Shown one piece after another: positions 1-6,598 of a DNA stretch of 10,509 bases. Where the stretch lies: NCBI GenBank assembly GCA_021737525.1, contig JAIPDU010000035.1:1-10509 (forward strand), in the 5' to 3' direction. The notes below the pieces were generated by a model. It was not told the DNA's origin. It was given only the letters and a program-made list of their open reading frames with translations, and did not search any database. Within the stretch, counting starts at the first letter, position 1, and every line of letters starts with the position of its first letter. The stretch comes from Desulfohalobiaceae bacterium (GTDB taxonomy: Bacteria; Desulfobacterota; Desulfovibrionia; Desulfovibrionales; Desulfothermaceae). The position numbers and the translations under genes were made by a program.

Positions 1-637
1 TGTATTCCAAGCGCATCTCCCAGAGCGTGACCTCCATGTCGTAGGAGCGGTGCACGATCCGTCTATGGGAGAGGCTGCGGCAGCCCCAGCCCCTGGAGCG
101 GAGCCAGGAGATGAGCTCCGCGTTGGTCTGTCGCCTTGGGGTGCTGAGAAGGACCTTCCCCCCGGGGGCCAGAACCTGTCTCAGGAAAGTGTGGACCGGT
201 TCCAGAAAACGTTTTTCATACACGATATCCGCGGCGAAGACGAGGGAGAAGCTCCCCGGCTTGAACCCGGGCCGGCGCCAGTCCATCTGGACCGTATCCG
301 GCTCCGGGAGCTTGTTCAGTCGGGCGTTGTGCCGGGTGTAGCCGACCGCGCCCCGTTCCTGGTCCATTCCCACAACCCTTGCAGCCGCGCCGGAGGCGAG
401 GCAGGCGCAAAGCCCCAGGCCGCAGCCCAGATCGAGGCAGCGACGTCCGGCCACTTCCCCGGTGTTTTCCGCGATCCACTCCGCCAAATGGATCGCCGCG
501 GGCCAGAGCTCGACCCAGTAGGGGATGCGCTCGTCCTCCCCGAGATCCCCCTGCCCCATGCCCTCCCACAGGGATTCCAGGTCTCCGGGTCTGTGCAGGG
601 CGTAGGTTGCTGTGTTGATCGTTACTTCGAGTGGCAT
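1..637 (-). CDS. Class I SAM-dependent methyltransferase, Methyltransf_16/NNMT-like (3' end outside window)
   Basis: This minus-strand gene encodes 212 residues before it leaves the window without a stop, so only the last few residues are probably missing. It was found by translating the reverse strand. A Rossmann methyltransferase core is visible. The pre-motif WVELWPAAIHLAEWI lies at about residues 41-55, the SAM-binding glycine loop LDLGCGLG at 68-75, an acidic residue at the end of strand 2 (GMDQE, Asp92) and AADIVYEKRF at about 135-144. The W-x-E-x-W-P segment plus a D-x-x-Y motif is typical of Methyltransf_16 proteins, a family that includes protein-lysine methyltransferases and nicotinamide N-methyltransferase-like enzymes. 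The substrate cannot be told from sequence. The start is ambiguous: ATG at 637, or GTG at 640 directly before it in frame. AGGAG lies 12 bases before the ATG and 9 before the GTG. The gene diverges from the TetR gene across a long gap. Confidence 0.85.
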   Translation of the reverse strand, partial: MPLEVTINTATYALHRPGDLESLWEGMGQGDLGEDERIPYWVELWPAAIHLAEWIAENTGEVAGRRCLDLGCGLGLCACLASGAAARVVGMDQERGAVGYTRHNARLNKLPEPDTVQMDWRRPGFKPGSFSLVFAADIVYEKRFLEPVHTFLRQVLAPGGKVLLSTPRRQTNAELISWLRSRGWGCRSLSHRRIVHRSYDMEVTLWEMRLEY

Positions 638-770
638 CACGGACTCTCGCTCCTCCGGGGAATGGGGCCTTGATCCGGGCCTTGTTTCCGGATAGCGCTC
701 CGGCTCCGGCGCGGTCCGGAGCAGTTTCGCCCCGGCTTTCCGTGAGCGGGGATTTTTCCTGGTTGTCGGC

Positions 771-800
771 TTGACAAAGGAAAATGCGCCCTCGTACTAT
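771..800 (+). promoter_or_regulatory. Candidate sigma70-type promoter upstream of the TetR gene
   Basis: A perfect -35 hexamer TTGACA (771-776) is separated by 18 bases from TACTAT (795-800), a 5-of-6 match to TATAAT. Transcription would begin near 807 and run toward the TetR gene. The -35 box lies inside the inverted repeat TTGTC-N5-GACAA (763-777), and the arms CGCCCT/AGGGCG flank the -10 box, so either could serve as an operator. The call is by eye from consensus matches; the start site is not shown by sequence alone. Confidence 0.5.
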
Positions 801-935
801 CAGCCCGCTATAGGGCGATGTCTGTCTCGCCCCGGGGCAGGTCTTCCCGATTATCCGAAGCGGACAGAAGATTAACGGATTATATCACCACATTTTTGTT
901 TCTATTGTAACTATTCACCAACTCCCTGATCAGGA

Positions 936-958
936 TAAGCCTACCTCGGGTAGGCTTA
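936..958. promoter_or_regulatory. Perfect 23-bp palindrome, candidate TetR-type operator
   Basis: The arms TAAGCCTACC (936-945) and GGTAGGCTTA (949-958) are exact reverse complements around the 3-base centre TCG. TetR-family dimers usually bind palindromes of this size close to their own genes, and this one lies 180 bases before the TetR start codon. No run of T follows on either strand, which argues against an intrinsic terminator. It is not placed over the only promoter I can see (771-800), so control by roadblock or through an unseen promoter would be needed. A structured RNA element is the alternative reading. Confidence 0.5.
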
Positions 959-997
959 CGGTTCCGCAAGGTGGTAAACGGTTACTTTCTATTTTCG

Positions 998-1036
998 AAA
1001 AAAAAACGATAGCTCGTTTCCGGAGGGAAACTAGCT
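998..1036 (-). terminator. Candidate minus-strand intrinsic terminator with no cognate gene
   Basis: AGCT-c-GTTTCC (1011-1021) pairs with GGAAAC-t-AGCT (1026-1036) around the loop GGAG, giving ten base pairs with one mismatch. On the minus strand this hairpin is followed, after four bases, by nine consecutive T (complement of the A run at 998-1006). That is the form of a rho-independent terminator for a leftward transcript. The only DNA to its right is the plus-strand TetR gene, so it would end antisense transcription. On the plus strand no T run follows. Confidence 0.35.
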
Positions 1037-1042
1037 CCTCTG

Positions 1043-1072
1043 CGCTTGAAAGGCAAACGCCTTTACGAAGCG
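1043..1072 (+). promoter_or_regulatory. Two-step hairpin in the TetR-gene leader
   Basis: An inner stem AAAGGC/GCCTTT (1049-1054 with 1059-1064) closes the tetraloop AAAC. It sits on an outer stem CGCTT/AAGCG (1043-1047 with 1068-1072) across a small asymmetric internal loop. It follows directly on the hairpin at 1011-1036, so the leader RNA would carry successive stems before the start codon. No known RNA family is recognised. Confidence 0.35.
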
Positions 1073-1138
1073 GTTTCAGCAAGGGAGAACAGGGGTGGGC
1101 CTGAAGCAGCCACCTGCCAAGCCGGATATGGAGCCGTT

Positions 1139-1753
1139 ATGAATGCGAACAACGGGATGCAGCGGCACGAGACAGCGCAGGTCATTCTCTGGGAGGCGAA
1201 CGAGCTGTTCTACAGCCAGGGGTACGAAAAGACTTCCATGCGGGAGATAGCGGAGCGCGTGGGAATCAGCAAGGCGGCGATGTACCATCATTTCGAGAAC
1301 AAGGAGGAGATCCTGTACACCTTGTGTACTCTGGGCGGGGAAATGATGGACGAGAGCATGCAGGGGGCCATTTCCAGAAACGAGGGATCCGGGGCCCCGA
1401 TCCGGGAGCAGTTGACGGATATCCTTTTCGACTATACCACGACCTATCTGCAGCACAACAAGAACTTCAACAAGATCCTGCTCCACGACATCGAATCCCT
1501 GCCTGAGGAAAAAAAGCGCGTGATCAAGGGCTACGAGAAGGTGAACGTGCATCGCCTTCAGAATTACCTGAAGCGGATGATGGAGAGGGGGTACATGCGC
1601 CCCTGCGAGCTGACCACTCTCACCTTCACTGTCTTCGCCTCAGTGCACTGGCTCTACTTCTGGTACGATCCCGAGGGAAGCCTCAGCTTGCGCAGCGTGG
1701 TGGAGAATATCGTGGATGCGTTCTGGAACGGGCTCAAGCCCGTCCATGGTTAG
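1139..1753 (+). CDS. TetR/AcrR-family transcriptional regulator
   Basis: The 204-residue protein has the standard TetR size. The N-terminal DNA-binding domain covers about residues 12-60, with a helix-turn-helix reading TSMREIAERVGISKAAMYHH (32-51) followed by FENKEEIL, the signature of this family. The C-terminal half (about 65-204) is an all-helical ligand-binding and dimerisation domain whose inducer cannot be read from sequence. The ATG at 1139 was chosen because GGAG (1130-1133) lies five bases upstream and the family's motif spacing fits. The frame stays open back to a TTG at 1046, but no ribosome binding site precedes that. The start codon falls in the loop of a short CCGTT/AACGG stem (1134-1138 with 1151-1155). 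The gene lies 83 bases before a CoA-enzyme gene, so control of acyl-CoA metabolism and of itself is a reasonable inference. Confidence 0.9.
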   Translation: MNANNGMQRHETAQVILWEANELFYSQGYEKTSMREIAERVGISKAAMYHHFENKEEILYTLCTLGGEMMDESMQGAISRNEGSGAPIREQLTDILFDYTTTYLQHNKNFNKILLHDIESLPEEKKRVIKGYEKVNVHRLQNYLKRMMERGYMRPCELTTLTFTVFASVHWLYFWYDPEGSLSLRSVVENIVDAFWNGLKPVHG

Positions 1754-1836
1754 TTCCCCTCATGTCCGCCTCACCGGCCCGACCCGGGGAGCCGCCGGGG
1801 AGCTAGGAACTGCGGAAGATTCGGGAGATTCGTCCT

Positions 1837-2976
1837 ATGTCCGTTTCAGGCGCCCTTTCCGGGATGAAGGTGGTCGATCTGTCCCGTCTATTTCCCGGCC
1901 CCTACTGCTCCATGATCCTTGCCGACCACGGCGCCCGCGTGATTGCCGTGGAGGACAAGCGTTTCCGCGAGGATCTCTTCCTTCGCGATCTGTTCCGGAA
2001 CAAGGAGCACGTGCAGCTCAATCTCAAGACGCGGCAGGGCCGGGAGATCTTTTTTTCCCTGGTCCGGGACGCGGATGTTCTTCTGGAGGGGTTCCGACCG
2101 GGAGTGGTGGACAAGCTGGGTGTTGACTACGCCACTGTCTCCGGCCTCAATCCGGGGATTGTCTATTGCTCCCTGAGCGGTTACGGCCAGACAGGCCCCT
2201 ATGCGGGCAGGGCGGGACACGACGCGAACTATCTGGCCCTGAGCGGCCTGCTGGACCTGGTGGGCCCGGAAAAAGGGCCGCCCTGCATCCCCGGGTTCCA
2301 GGCGGCGGATATCGCGGGCGGGCTCCACGCGGCCACGGGTATCCTCATGGCTCTCTGGCACAGGGAGCGGACCGGAGAGGGCCAGTACCTGGACATCTCC
2401 ATCGCGGACTGCGCCATGAGCCTGGCCCCGGCGCTGATGCACCTGTATCGGAACGATCCCGATTCGGTGCAGCGCGGCAGGAGTCTTTTCTCTCACAAGT
2501 TCGCCTGCTACAACATCTATGCCACCGCGGACGAGCGCTATATAGCGGTGGGAGCCCTGGAGCGGCCCTTCTGGGAGCGGCTCTGCCGGGCCTTGGGGCT
2601 GCCGGAATACATCCCTCTGCAGTACGACGAGTCCAGGCGGGTGGAGATCATTCAGGCGGTGACCGACGTCTTCGCCTCCCGGGAGCTCTCTTTCTGGGAA
2701 CAGGAGCTCTCGGGTCTGGATGCCTGTTGCGAGCCGGTCCTCACCCTGTCCGAAGCCCTGGAGTCCACCCTCTTCCGGGAGCGGGGCATGGTGCGCCCCA
2801 CGGACGGCGAAGCGACAGACACGCCCGGCCTGGGAGTCCCTGTGGGAATGAGCCGCACTCCGGGGGGAGTGCGGCGCGAGGAGACGGAATTCGGCCGGGA
2901 CACGGAGTCCCTGCTCCGGGAGCTCGGGTACGGGGAGGGGGACATTGGCCGGCTCAGGGAGGAGGATGTCATCTAA
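1837..2976 (+). CDS. CaiB/BaiF family CoA enzyme, alpha-methylacyl-CoA racemase-like
   Basis: The 379-residue protein belongs to the CaiB/BaiF family (class III CoA-transferases and acyl-CoA racemases). The N-terminal Rossmann-like part reads MKVVDLSRLFPGPYCSMIL (10-28), followed by RNK (54-56) and GFRPGV (85-90). The segment GYGQTGPYAGRAGHDANY (115-132) carries His128 in GHD, and PGFQAADIAGG carries Asp158. In alpha-methylacyl-CoA racemases (His126/Asp156 in the mycobacterial enzyme) this pair epimerises the 2-methyl branch of acyl-CoA thioesters. In the transferases of the family, the Asp alone forms the acyl intermediate. The His therefore favours a racemase, but transfer of CoA between carboxylic acids cannot be excluded. 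The usual length for this family is about 360-400 residues. The start ATG has GGGAG nine bases upstream. The gene probably shares a transcript with the TetR gene. Confidence 0.85.
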   Translation: MSVSGALSGMKVVDLSRLFPGPYCSMILADHGARVIAVEDKRFREDLFLRDLFRNKEHVQLNLKTRQGREIFFSLVRDADVLLEGFRPGVVDKLGVDYATVSGLNPGIVYCSLSGYGQTGPYAGRAGHDANYLALSGLLDLVGPEKGPPCIPGFQAADIAGGLHAATGILMALWHRERTGEGQYLDISIADCAMSLAPALMHLYRNDPDSVQRGRSLFSHKFACYNIYATADERYIAVGALERPFWERLCRALGLPEYIPLQYDESRRVEIIQAVTDVFASRELSFWEQELSGLDACCEPVLTLSEALESTLFRERGMVRPTDGEATDTPGLGVPVGMSRTPGGVRREETEFGRDTESLLRELGYGEGDIGRLREEDVI

Positions 2977-3021
2977 GGGGCCTGCCTTCCAAAGGGACCT
3001 TCCCCGCTAATGAAGTCAAGC

Positions 3022-3049
3022 GGCCGCTGCCTTGCGGGTGGTAGCGGCC
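3022..3049 (+). promoter_or_regulatory. Hairpin just upstream of the nadK ribosome binding site
   Basis: GGCCGCT (3022-3028) is the exact reverse complement of AGCGGCC (3043-3049), with a 14-base loop. The weak ribosome binding site AGGGA (3051-3055) begins two bases after the stem. The position allows an effect on nadK translation or on RNA processing between the CoA-enzyme gene and nadK. No T run follows, so it is not a standard terminator. Confidence 0.35.
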
Positions 3050-3062
3050 CAGGGACGCCACA

Positions 3063-3908
3063 ATGGAACACAGCTTCTCTCAGGTTGCGATCGTGACCAA
3101 GGAGCGCCACGATCAGGCTCGGGAACTGGGCGATCATATCGGGCGCTGGCTCACCGAGCGGGGGGTGGGGGTCCAGATCCTCGCCAATGAGCAGAACAGA
3201 GCGCTCCTTCCCCTGGAAGGGGCGCCCCCGGATCTGATCCTGGTCCTGGGCGGGGACGGCACGGTCCTGAGTGTTGCGCGCAAGCTGGACCAGGGTCCGG
3301 ATGTGCCGCTGCTCGGGCTCAATCTGGGGCAAATCGGCTTCCTGACCGAGCTTTCCCCCGAGGGCTGGAGGGAGGGGCTGGCCCATGTTCTCGAAGGCGG
3401 ATTCTCCCTCTTCGCCAAGGTCATCCTGCAATACAACGTTCAGCGCGAGGGGAGGACCATGGAGCGGGGCAAGGTGGTCAATGACCTTGTCGTGGGCCGC
3501 TCCGGGCTGGCCCGGCTCATTGGGCTCAGGATGTGGTGCAATGCGGAAGAGCTGGGCCGGATACGGGCGGACGGGATGATCGTCTCCACGCCCATCGGAT
3601 CCACGGCCTACGCGGTCGCCGCGGGAGGGGCCCTGGTCAGCCCGGACCTCCGCGCCATGGAGTTGTGTCCGGTGAGTCCTTTCATGAGCTGTTTCCGCCC
3701 CTTGATCCTGGGCAGCGGAAACACGGTGACCATCGAGGTGGACGGCCCCTCGGGCGAGGCCCTGCTCACCCTGGACGGTCAGGCCGGAAACCGCTTGGAG
3801 TCCGGGGATCGCGTGGTGATCAGCGAGGCCGAGAGGCCGCTGCGGTTCGTCCAGCCCAGTGGGAACAGCTATATTCAGAAATTGAGGAATAAAGGGTACC
3901 TTGGATGA
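3063..3908 (+). CDS. nadK: NAD kinase (ATP:NAD 2'-phosphotransferase)
   Basis: NAD kinase phosphorylates NAD+ at the 2' hydroxyl of its adenosine ribose to make NADP+, the only de novo route to NADP(H); it acts in the cytosol. The 281-residue length is typical. The GGDGT motif, with its catalytic Asp, lies at 63-67 and is followed by NLGQIGFLTEL (87-97). The substrate-binding VVND motif is at 138-141; the family more often has NE here, so Asp replaces the usual Glu. DGMIVSTPIGSTAY (170-183) and LTLDGQ (236-241) complete the signature. The ATG at 3063 has AGGGA seven bases upstream. The stop overlaps the mltA start as ATGA, so the two are likely translationally coupled. Confidence 0.97.
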   Translation: MEHSFSQVAIVTKERHDQARELGDHIGRWLTERGVGVQILANEQNRALLPLEGAPPDLILVLGGDGTVLSVARKLDQGPDVPLLGLNLGQIGFLTELSPEGWREGLAHVLEGGFSLFAKVILQYNVQREGRTMERGKVVNDLVVGRSGLARLIGLRMWCNAEELGRIRADGMIVSTPIGSTAYAVAAGGALVSPDLRAMELCPVSPFMSCFRPLILGSGNTVTIEVDGPSGEALLTLDGQAGNRLESGDRVVISEAERPLRFVQPSGNSYIQKLRNKGYLG

Positions 3909-5107
3909 GGTATACACGTCTGTTGAATGGGGGAAAGCGGGGGATCATCCGTGTTGCCCTCGTCCTGCTGGTTCTTTGTCTTTTGTGGGGCTGTCAACCC
4001 GGGCCGCCTCCCAAGGGGCTGGAGCCCCTGGCTCCGGAGCGGGCCGAGAAGGTTGCCCAGAGCATGGCCCCCGCGGAACAGGGCCTGGAGAACTGGAGCG
4101 AGCTGCGGCCGGGATTGAAAGGGAGCCTGGAATACGTGCGGAGTAAGCGGGAGCAAGGGGCGGCGCCGACGAAAGTCTATGGAAGGAGCATCCCCTGGGG
4201 CGAGCTGGAAAGGACCCTGGAGCGGATGCTCGAGCTGCTTCCCCGCCTGGAGCGCGAGGGCCCTTCGCTGCTGGGTCGGCATTTCCGGTTCTACCGGCTG
4301 CGGCCTGACCCCTTGTTTACCGGATACTTCGAGCCCACCCTGCGGGCGAGCCTGACCAAGCGCCCCGGATACGACGTGCCCATCTACGGCGTGCCCGAGG
4401 ATCTCCAGGTCGCGGACCTGGGGCGTTTTCACCCCCGCTGGGAGGGAGAGAGCCTGGTCTATCGCATCGAAGAGGGCCGGATCGAGCCCTATTTCAGCAG
4501 GGAGGCGATCCGGGAGAACGGGGATTTCCGCGACAAGGCCCCTGTCCTGGCCTGGGCCAAGGACAGGGTGGAAGTCTTCATCCTCCAGATTCAGGGCTCC
4601 GGCAAGCTCAAGCTCCCGGACGGCCGGATCGTGCATGTGGGATACGCGGCCAAGAACGGGCGCCCCTATCGTTCCCTGGGGCGGATCCTGGGGGAGAGGG
4701 GGTATCTTGATTCCTCCAGCCTGGACATGTGGAGCATTTCCCGTTTCCTGGAGGACAATCCCGACATGCTCCCGGAAGTCCTGGACGTCAATCCCAGCTT
4801 CGTCTTTTTTCAGCTCCGGGAGGACGGTCCCTTCGGGGCCATGAACAAGAAGCTGACCCCCATGGCCAGTCTGGCCACGGATCCCTCGGTCATCCCCCTG
4901 GGCACCCCCCTGGTCTATCAGGTCCGCTTGCCAGAGCGGGACGCAGAGGATACACTGCCCATTACCGGTCTGGGAATGGCTCAGGATGTGGGTGGGGCAA
5001 TCACCAACCACCATGTGGACCTTTTCTGTGGCTCGAGTGACGAGGCCAAATACAGGGCGGGACACTTGAAGGACAAGGGCAGCGTCTATCTGCTGCTCGC
5101 ACGCTGA
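3905..5107 (+). CDS. mltA: Membrane-bound lytic murein transglycosylase A, lipoprotein
   Basis: MltA cleaves the MurNAc-GlcNAc bond of peptidoglycan, forming 1,6-anhydromuramic ends, from the periplasmic face of the outer membrane. The 400-residue precursor begins with a basic stretch, a hydrophobic segment (about 16-28) and the lipobox LWGC, so Cys30 should be lipidated after signal peptidase II cleavage. The MltA domain shows LFTGYFEP (137-144), FILQIQGSG (225-233) and YAAKNGRPYRSLGR (247-260). The C-terminal 3D domain carries AQDVGGAI (359-366) and VDLFCG (371-376), with Asp361 and Asp372 in conserved positions; one of the 3D aspartates is the family's catalytic acid. It is somewhat longer than the E. 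coli protein, mostly through the linker after the signal peptide. Its start overlaps the nadK stop by four bases, and no separate strong ribosome binding site is seen, which supports coupling. Confidence 0.96.
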   Translation: MRYTRLLNGGKRGIIRVALVLLVLCLLWGCQPGPPPKGLEPLAPERAEKVAQSMAPAEQGLENWSELRPGLKGSLEYVRSKREQGAAPTKVYGRSIPWGELERTLERMLELLPRLEREGPSLLGRHFRFYRLRPDPLFTGYFEPTLRASLTKRPGYDVPIYGVPEDLQVADLGRFHPRWEGESLVYRIEEGRIEPYFSREAIRENGDFRDKAPVLAWAKDRVEVFILQIQGSGKLKLPDGRIVHVGYAAKNGRPYRSLGRILGERGYLDSSSLDMWSISRFLEDNPDMLPEVLDVNPSFVFFQLREDGPFGAMNKKLTPMASLATDPSVIPLGTPLVYQVRLPERDAEDTLPITGLGMAQDVGGAITNHHVDLFCGSSDEAKYRAGHLKDKGSVYLLLAR

Positions 5108-5118
5108 GCCCGGGGATT

Positions 5119-5159
5119 CTCAAGGTTCAAGGATCAAAGTTCAAGGTTCATGTTCAAGG
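5119..5159 (+). repeat. Heptamer tandem repeat (consensus TTCAAGG) before gatB
   Basis: Six adjacent units are seen: CTCAAGG, TTCAAGG, ATCAAAG, TTCAAGG, TTCATG (one base short) and TTCAAGG. The array fills most of the 60 bases between mltA and gatB. The final unit, with the two bases after it, supplies AAGGAG (5156-5161), the gatB ribosome binding site. Other units contain AAGG cores that might weakly attract ribosomes. The short unit creates an ATG at 5150 that is in frame with gatB. Confidence 0.8.
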
Positions 5160-5167
5160 AGCGGTGC

Positions 5168-6598
5168 ATGTCGCGGTACGAGGCGGTGATCGGCCTGGAA
5201 GTCCACGCCCAGCTCAAGACCCGGTCCAAGTTGTTCTGCGCCTGTTCCACCGGTTTCGGAGAGGCGCCCAATACGAACACCTGCCCTGTGTGCGCCGGAA
5301 TGCCCGGGGCATTGCCCGTGGTGAACAAGAGGGCGGTGGAGTTCGGGGTGAAGCTGGCTCAGGCCCTGGATTGCCGGGTTAAGGACAACTCCGTGTTCGC
5401 CCGCAAGAACTATTTCTACCCCGATCTGCCCAAGGGGTATCAGATCTCGCAGTACGAGCACCCCCTGGCCGAGGAGGGCAGGCTGGAGGTCCCAGTGAAC
5501 GGGGACAATCAAGAGGTCCGGATCATTCGTATCCATATGGAGGACGATGCGGGCAAGTCCATCCACGGGGCGGAGAACACGAGCTATGTGGATCTGAACC
5601 GCACCGGCGTGCCCCTGCTGGAGATCGTCAGCGGTCCGGACATCTATTCCCCGGACCAGGCGGTGGCCTATTTGAAGGCCCTTCGGAATATCCTGATCTA
5701 TCTGGATATCTGTCAGGGGAGCATGCAGGAGGGCAATTTCCGCTGCGACGCCAACGTCTCGGTCCGGCCCAGGGGACGCCCGGAATACGGCACCCGGACC
5801 GAGGTCAAGAACATGAACTCCTTCCGCTTCGTGCACAAGGCCCTGTCCTACGAGATCGACCGCCAGATCGACCTTCTGGAGGACGGGGAGGAGGTGGTGC
5901 AGGAGACGCTGCTCTTCGACGAGGCCAGCGGGGAGACCAGGTCCATGCGGGGCAAGGAGGAGGCCCACGACTACCGCTATTTCCCGGATCCGGACCTCGT
6001 GCCCCTGACCATCCCCGAGAGGGAGCGCCAAAAGTGGGCTCGGGAGCTGCCCGAGCTTCCGCTGAGCCGGTGGCGGCGATTTATCCGGGACTACGCCCTG
6101 TCCGAGGAGCTGGCGGACACCCTGACCGGGGACCGATCCCTGGCGGACTATTTCGAGCGGGCTGCGGCTTGTTTCGACGAGCCCAGGACCGTGGCCAACT
6201 GGATGACTTCCGAGATGCTCCGGGAGCTCAACGAGCGGGACATTTCCGCTGCACAGAGCCCCTTTGCCCCGGAGCAGCTGGCGGAGCTCCTTGGCCTGGT
6301 CCGTCAGGAGAAGATCAGCACCAAGATCGCCAAGCAGATATTCCCCGAGGTCTTCGCCCACGGACTGGACCCCGAGTCTTTCGTCCAGGAAAAGGGCTAT
6401 GTCCAGATCACGGATGAATCGCGGCTGGAGGAGGTCGTGCGCGAGGTCCTGGCGGAGAACCCCGACGAGGTGGCCTCCTACAAACAGGGGAAGAAGAAGT
6501 TGATGAGCTTCTTCATGGGCCAGGTCATGAAGAAGACCAAGGGCCAGGCCAATCCCAAGCTGGTGGATCAGCTGCTTCGCTCCGGGCTGGAGGGCTGA
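5168..6598 (+). CDS. gatB: Asp-tRNA(Asn)/Glu-tRNA(Gln) amidotransferase subunit B
   Basis: GatB is the tRNA-binding, kinase-like subunit of GatCAB. It activates misacylated Glu-tRNA(Gln) or Asp-tRNA(Asn) with ATP so that ammonia from GatA converts it to the amide. The 476-residue length is normal. Visible signatures are GLEVHAQL (9-16), CPVCAGMPGALPVVN (39-53) and ARKNYFYPDLPKGYQISQY (78-96). Cys24, Cys26, Cys39 and Cys42 form the family's zinc-binding set. The helical tail with the YqeY-like end (about 330-476) finishes with KGQANPKLVDQLL. The ATG at 5168 was chosen over the in-frame ATG at 5150 because AAGGAG sits six bases before it and the product then starts MSRYEAVIGLEVH, as is usual. 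No gatA or gatC is next to it, so the complex must be encoded at separate sites. Confidence 0.97.
   Translation: MSRYEAVIGLEVHAQLKTRSKLFCACSTGFGEAPNTNTCPVCAGMPGALPVVNKRAVEFGVKLAQALDCRVKDNSVFARKNYFYPDLPKGYQISQYEHPLAEEGRLEVPVNGDNQEVRIIRIHMEDDAGKSIHGAENTSYVDLNRTGVPLLEIVSGPDIYSPDQAVAYLKALRNILIYLDICQGSMQEGNFRCDANVSVRPRGRPEYGTRTEVKNMNSFRFVHKALSYEIDRQIDLLEDGEEVVQETLLFDEASGETRSMRGKEEAHDYRYFPDPDLVPLTIPERERQKWARELPELPLSRWRRFIRDYALSEELADTLTGDRSLADYFERAAACFDEPRTVANWMTSEMLRELNERDISAAQSPFAPEQLAELLGLVRQEKISTKIAKQIFPEVFAHGLDPESFVQEKGYVQITDESRLEEVVREVLAENPDEVASYKQGKKKLMSFFMGQVMKKTKGQANPKLVDQLLRSGLEG

Larger units (their letters stand above)
638..1138. other. Long intergenic region between divergent genes, rich in inverted repeats
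   Basis: About 500 bases contain no convincing gene on either strand. The part from about 870 to 1010 is visibly more AT-rich than the flanking genes. Inverted repeats seen: GCTCCGG/CCGGAGC (703-709 with 716-722); TTGTC/GACAA (763-767 with 773-777), which overlaps the -35 box; CGCCCT/AGGGCG (787-792 with 812-817), which straddles the -10 box; the 10-base palindrome at 829-838; a perfect 23-bp palindrome (936-958); and hairpins at 1011-1036, 1043-1072 and about 1094-1114. Transcription from the promoter at 771-800 would give a TetR-gene leader of roughly 330 bases. I compared it by eye with cobalamin, TPP and cyclic-di-GMP riboswitches and found no match. Confidence 0.6.

Noticed and set aside
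50..673. A 207-codon plus-strand frame at the left edge
   Set aside because: It is the complement of the methyltransferase, which has clear motifs on the minus strand; the plus-strand product is compositionally odd and unrecognisable.
730..757. CCCCG/CGGGG hairpin followed by ATTTTT, terminator-like on the plus strand
   Set aside because: The stem is only five pairs with a 12-base loop, the T run is short, and no plus-strand gene lies upstream for it to terminate.
1090..1135. Resemblance to a TPP or cobalamin riboswitch (GGGGTG, CCTGAAG and GCCACCTG fragments)
   Set aside because: The required conserved boxes (CUGAGA and the paired downstream block for TPP; the full B12 core) are absent or wrongly ordered.
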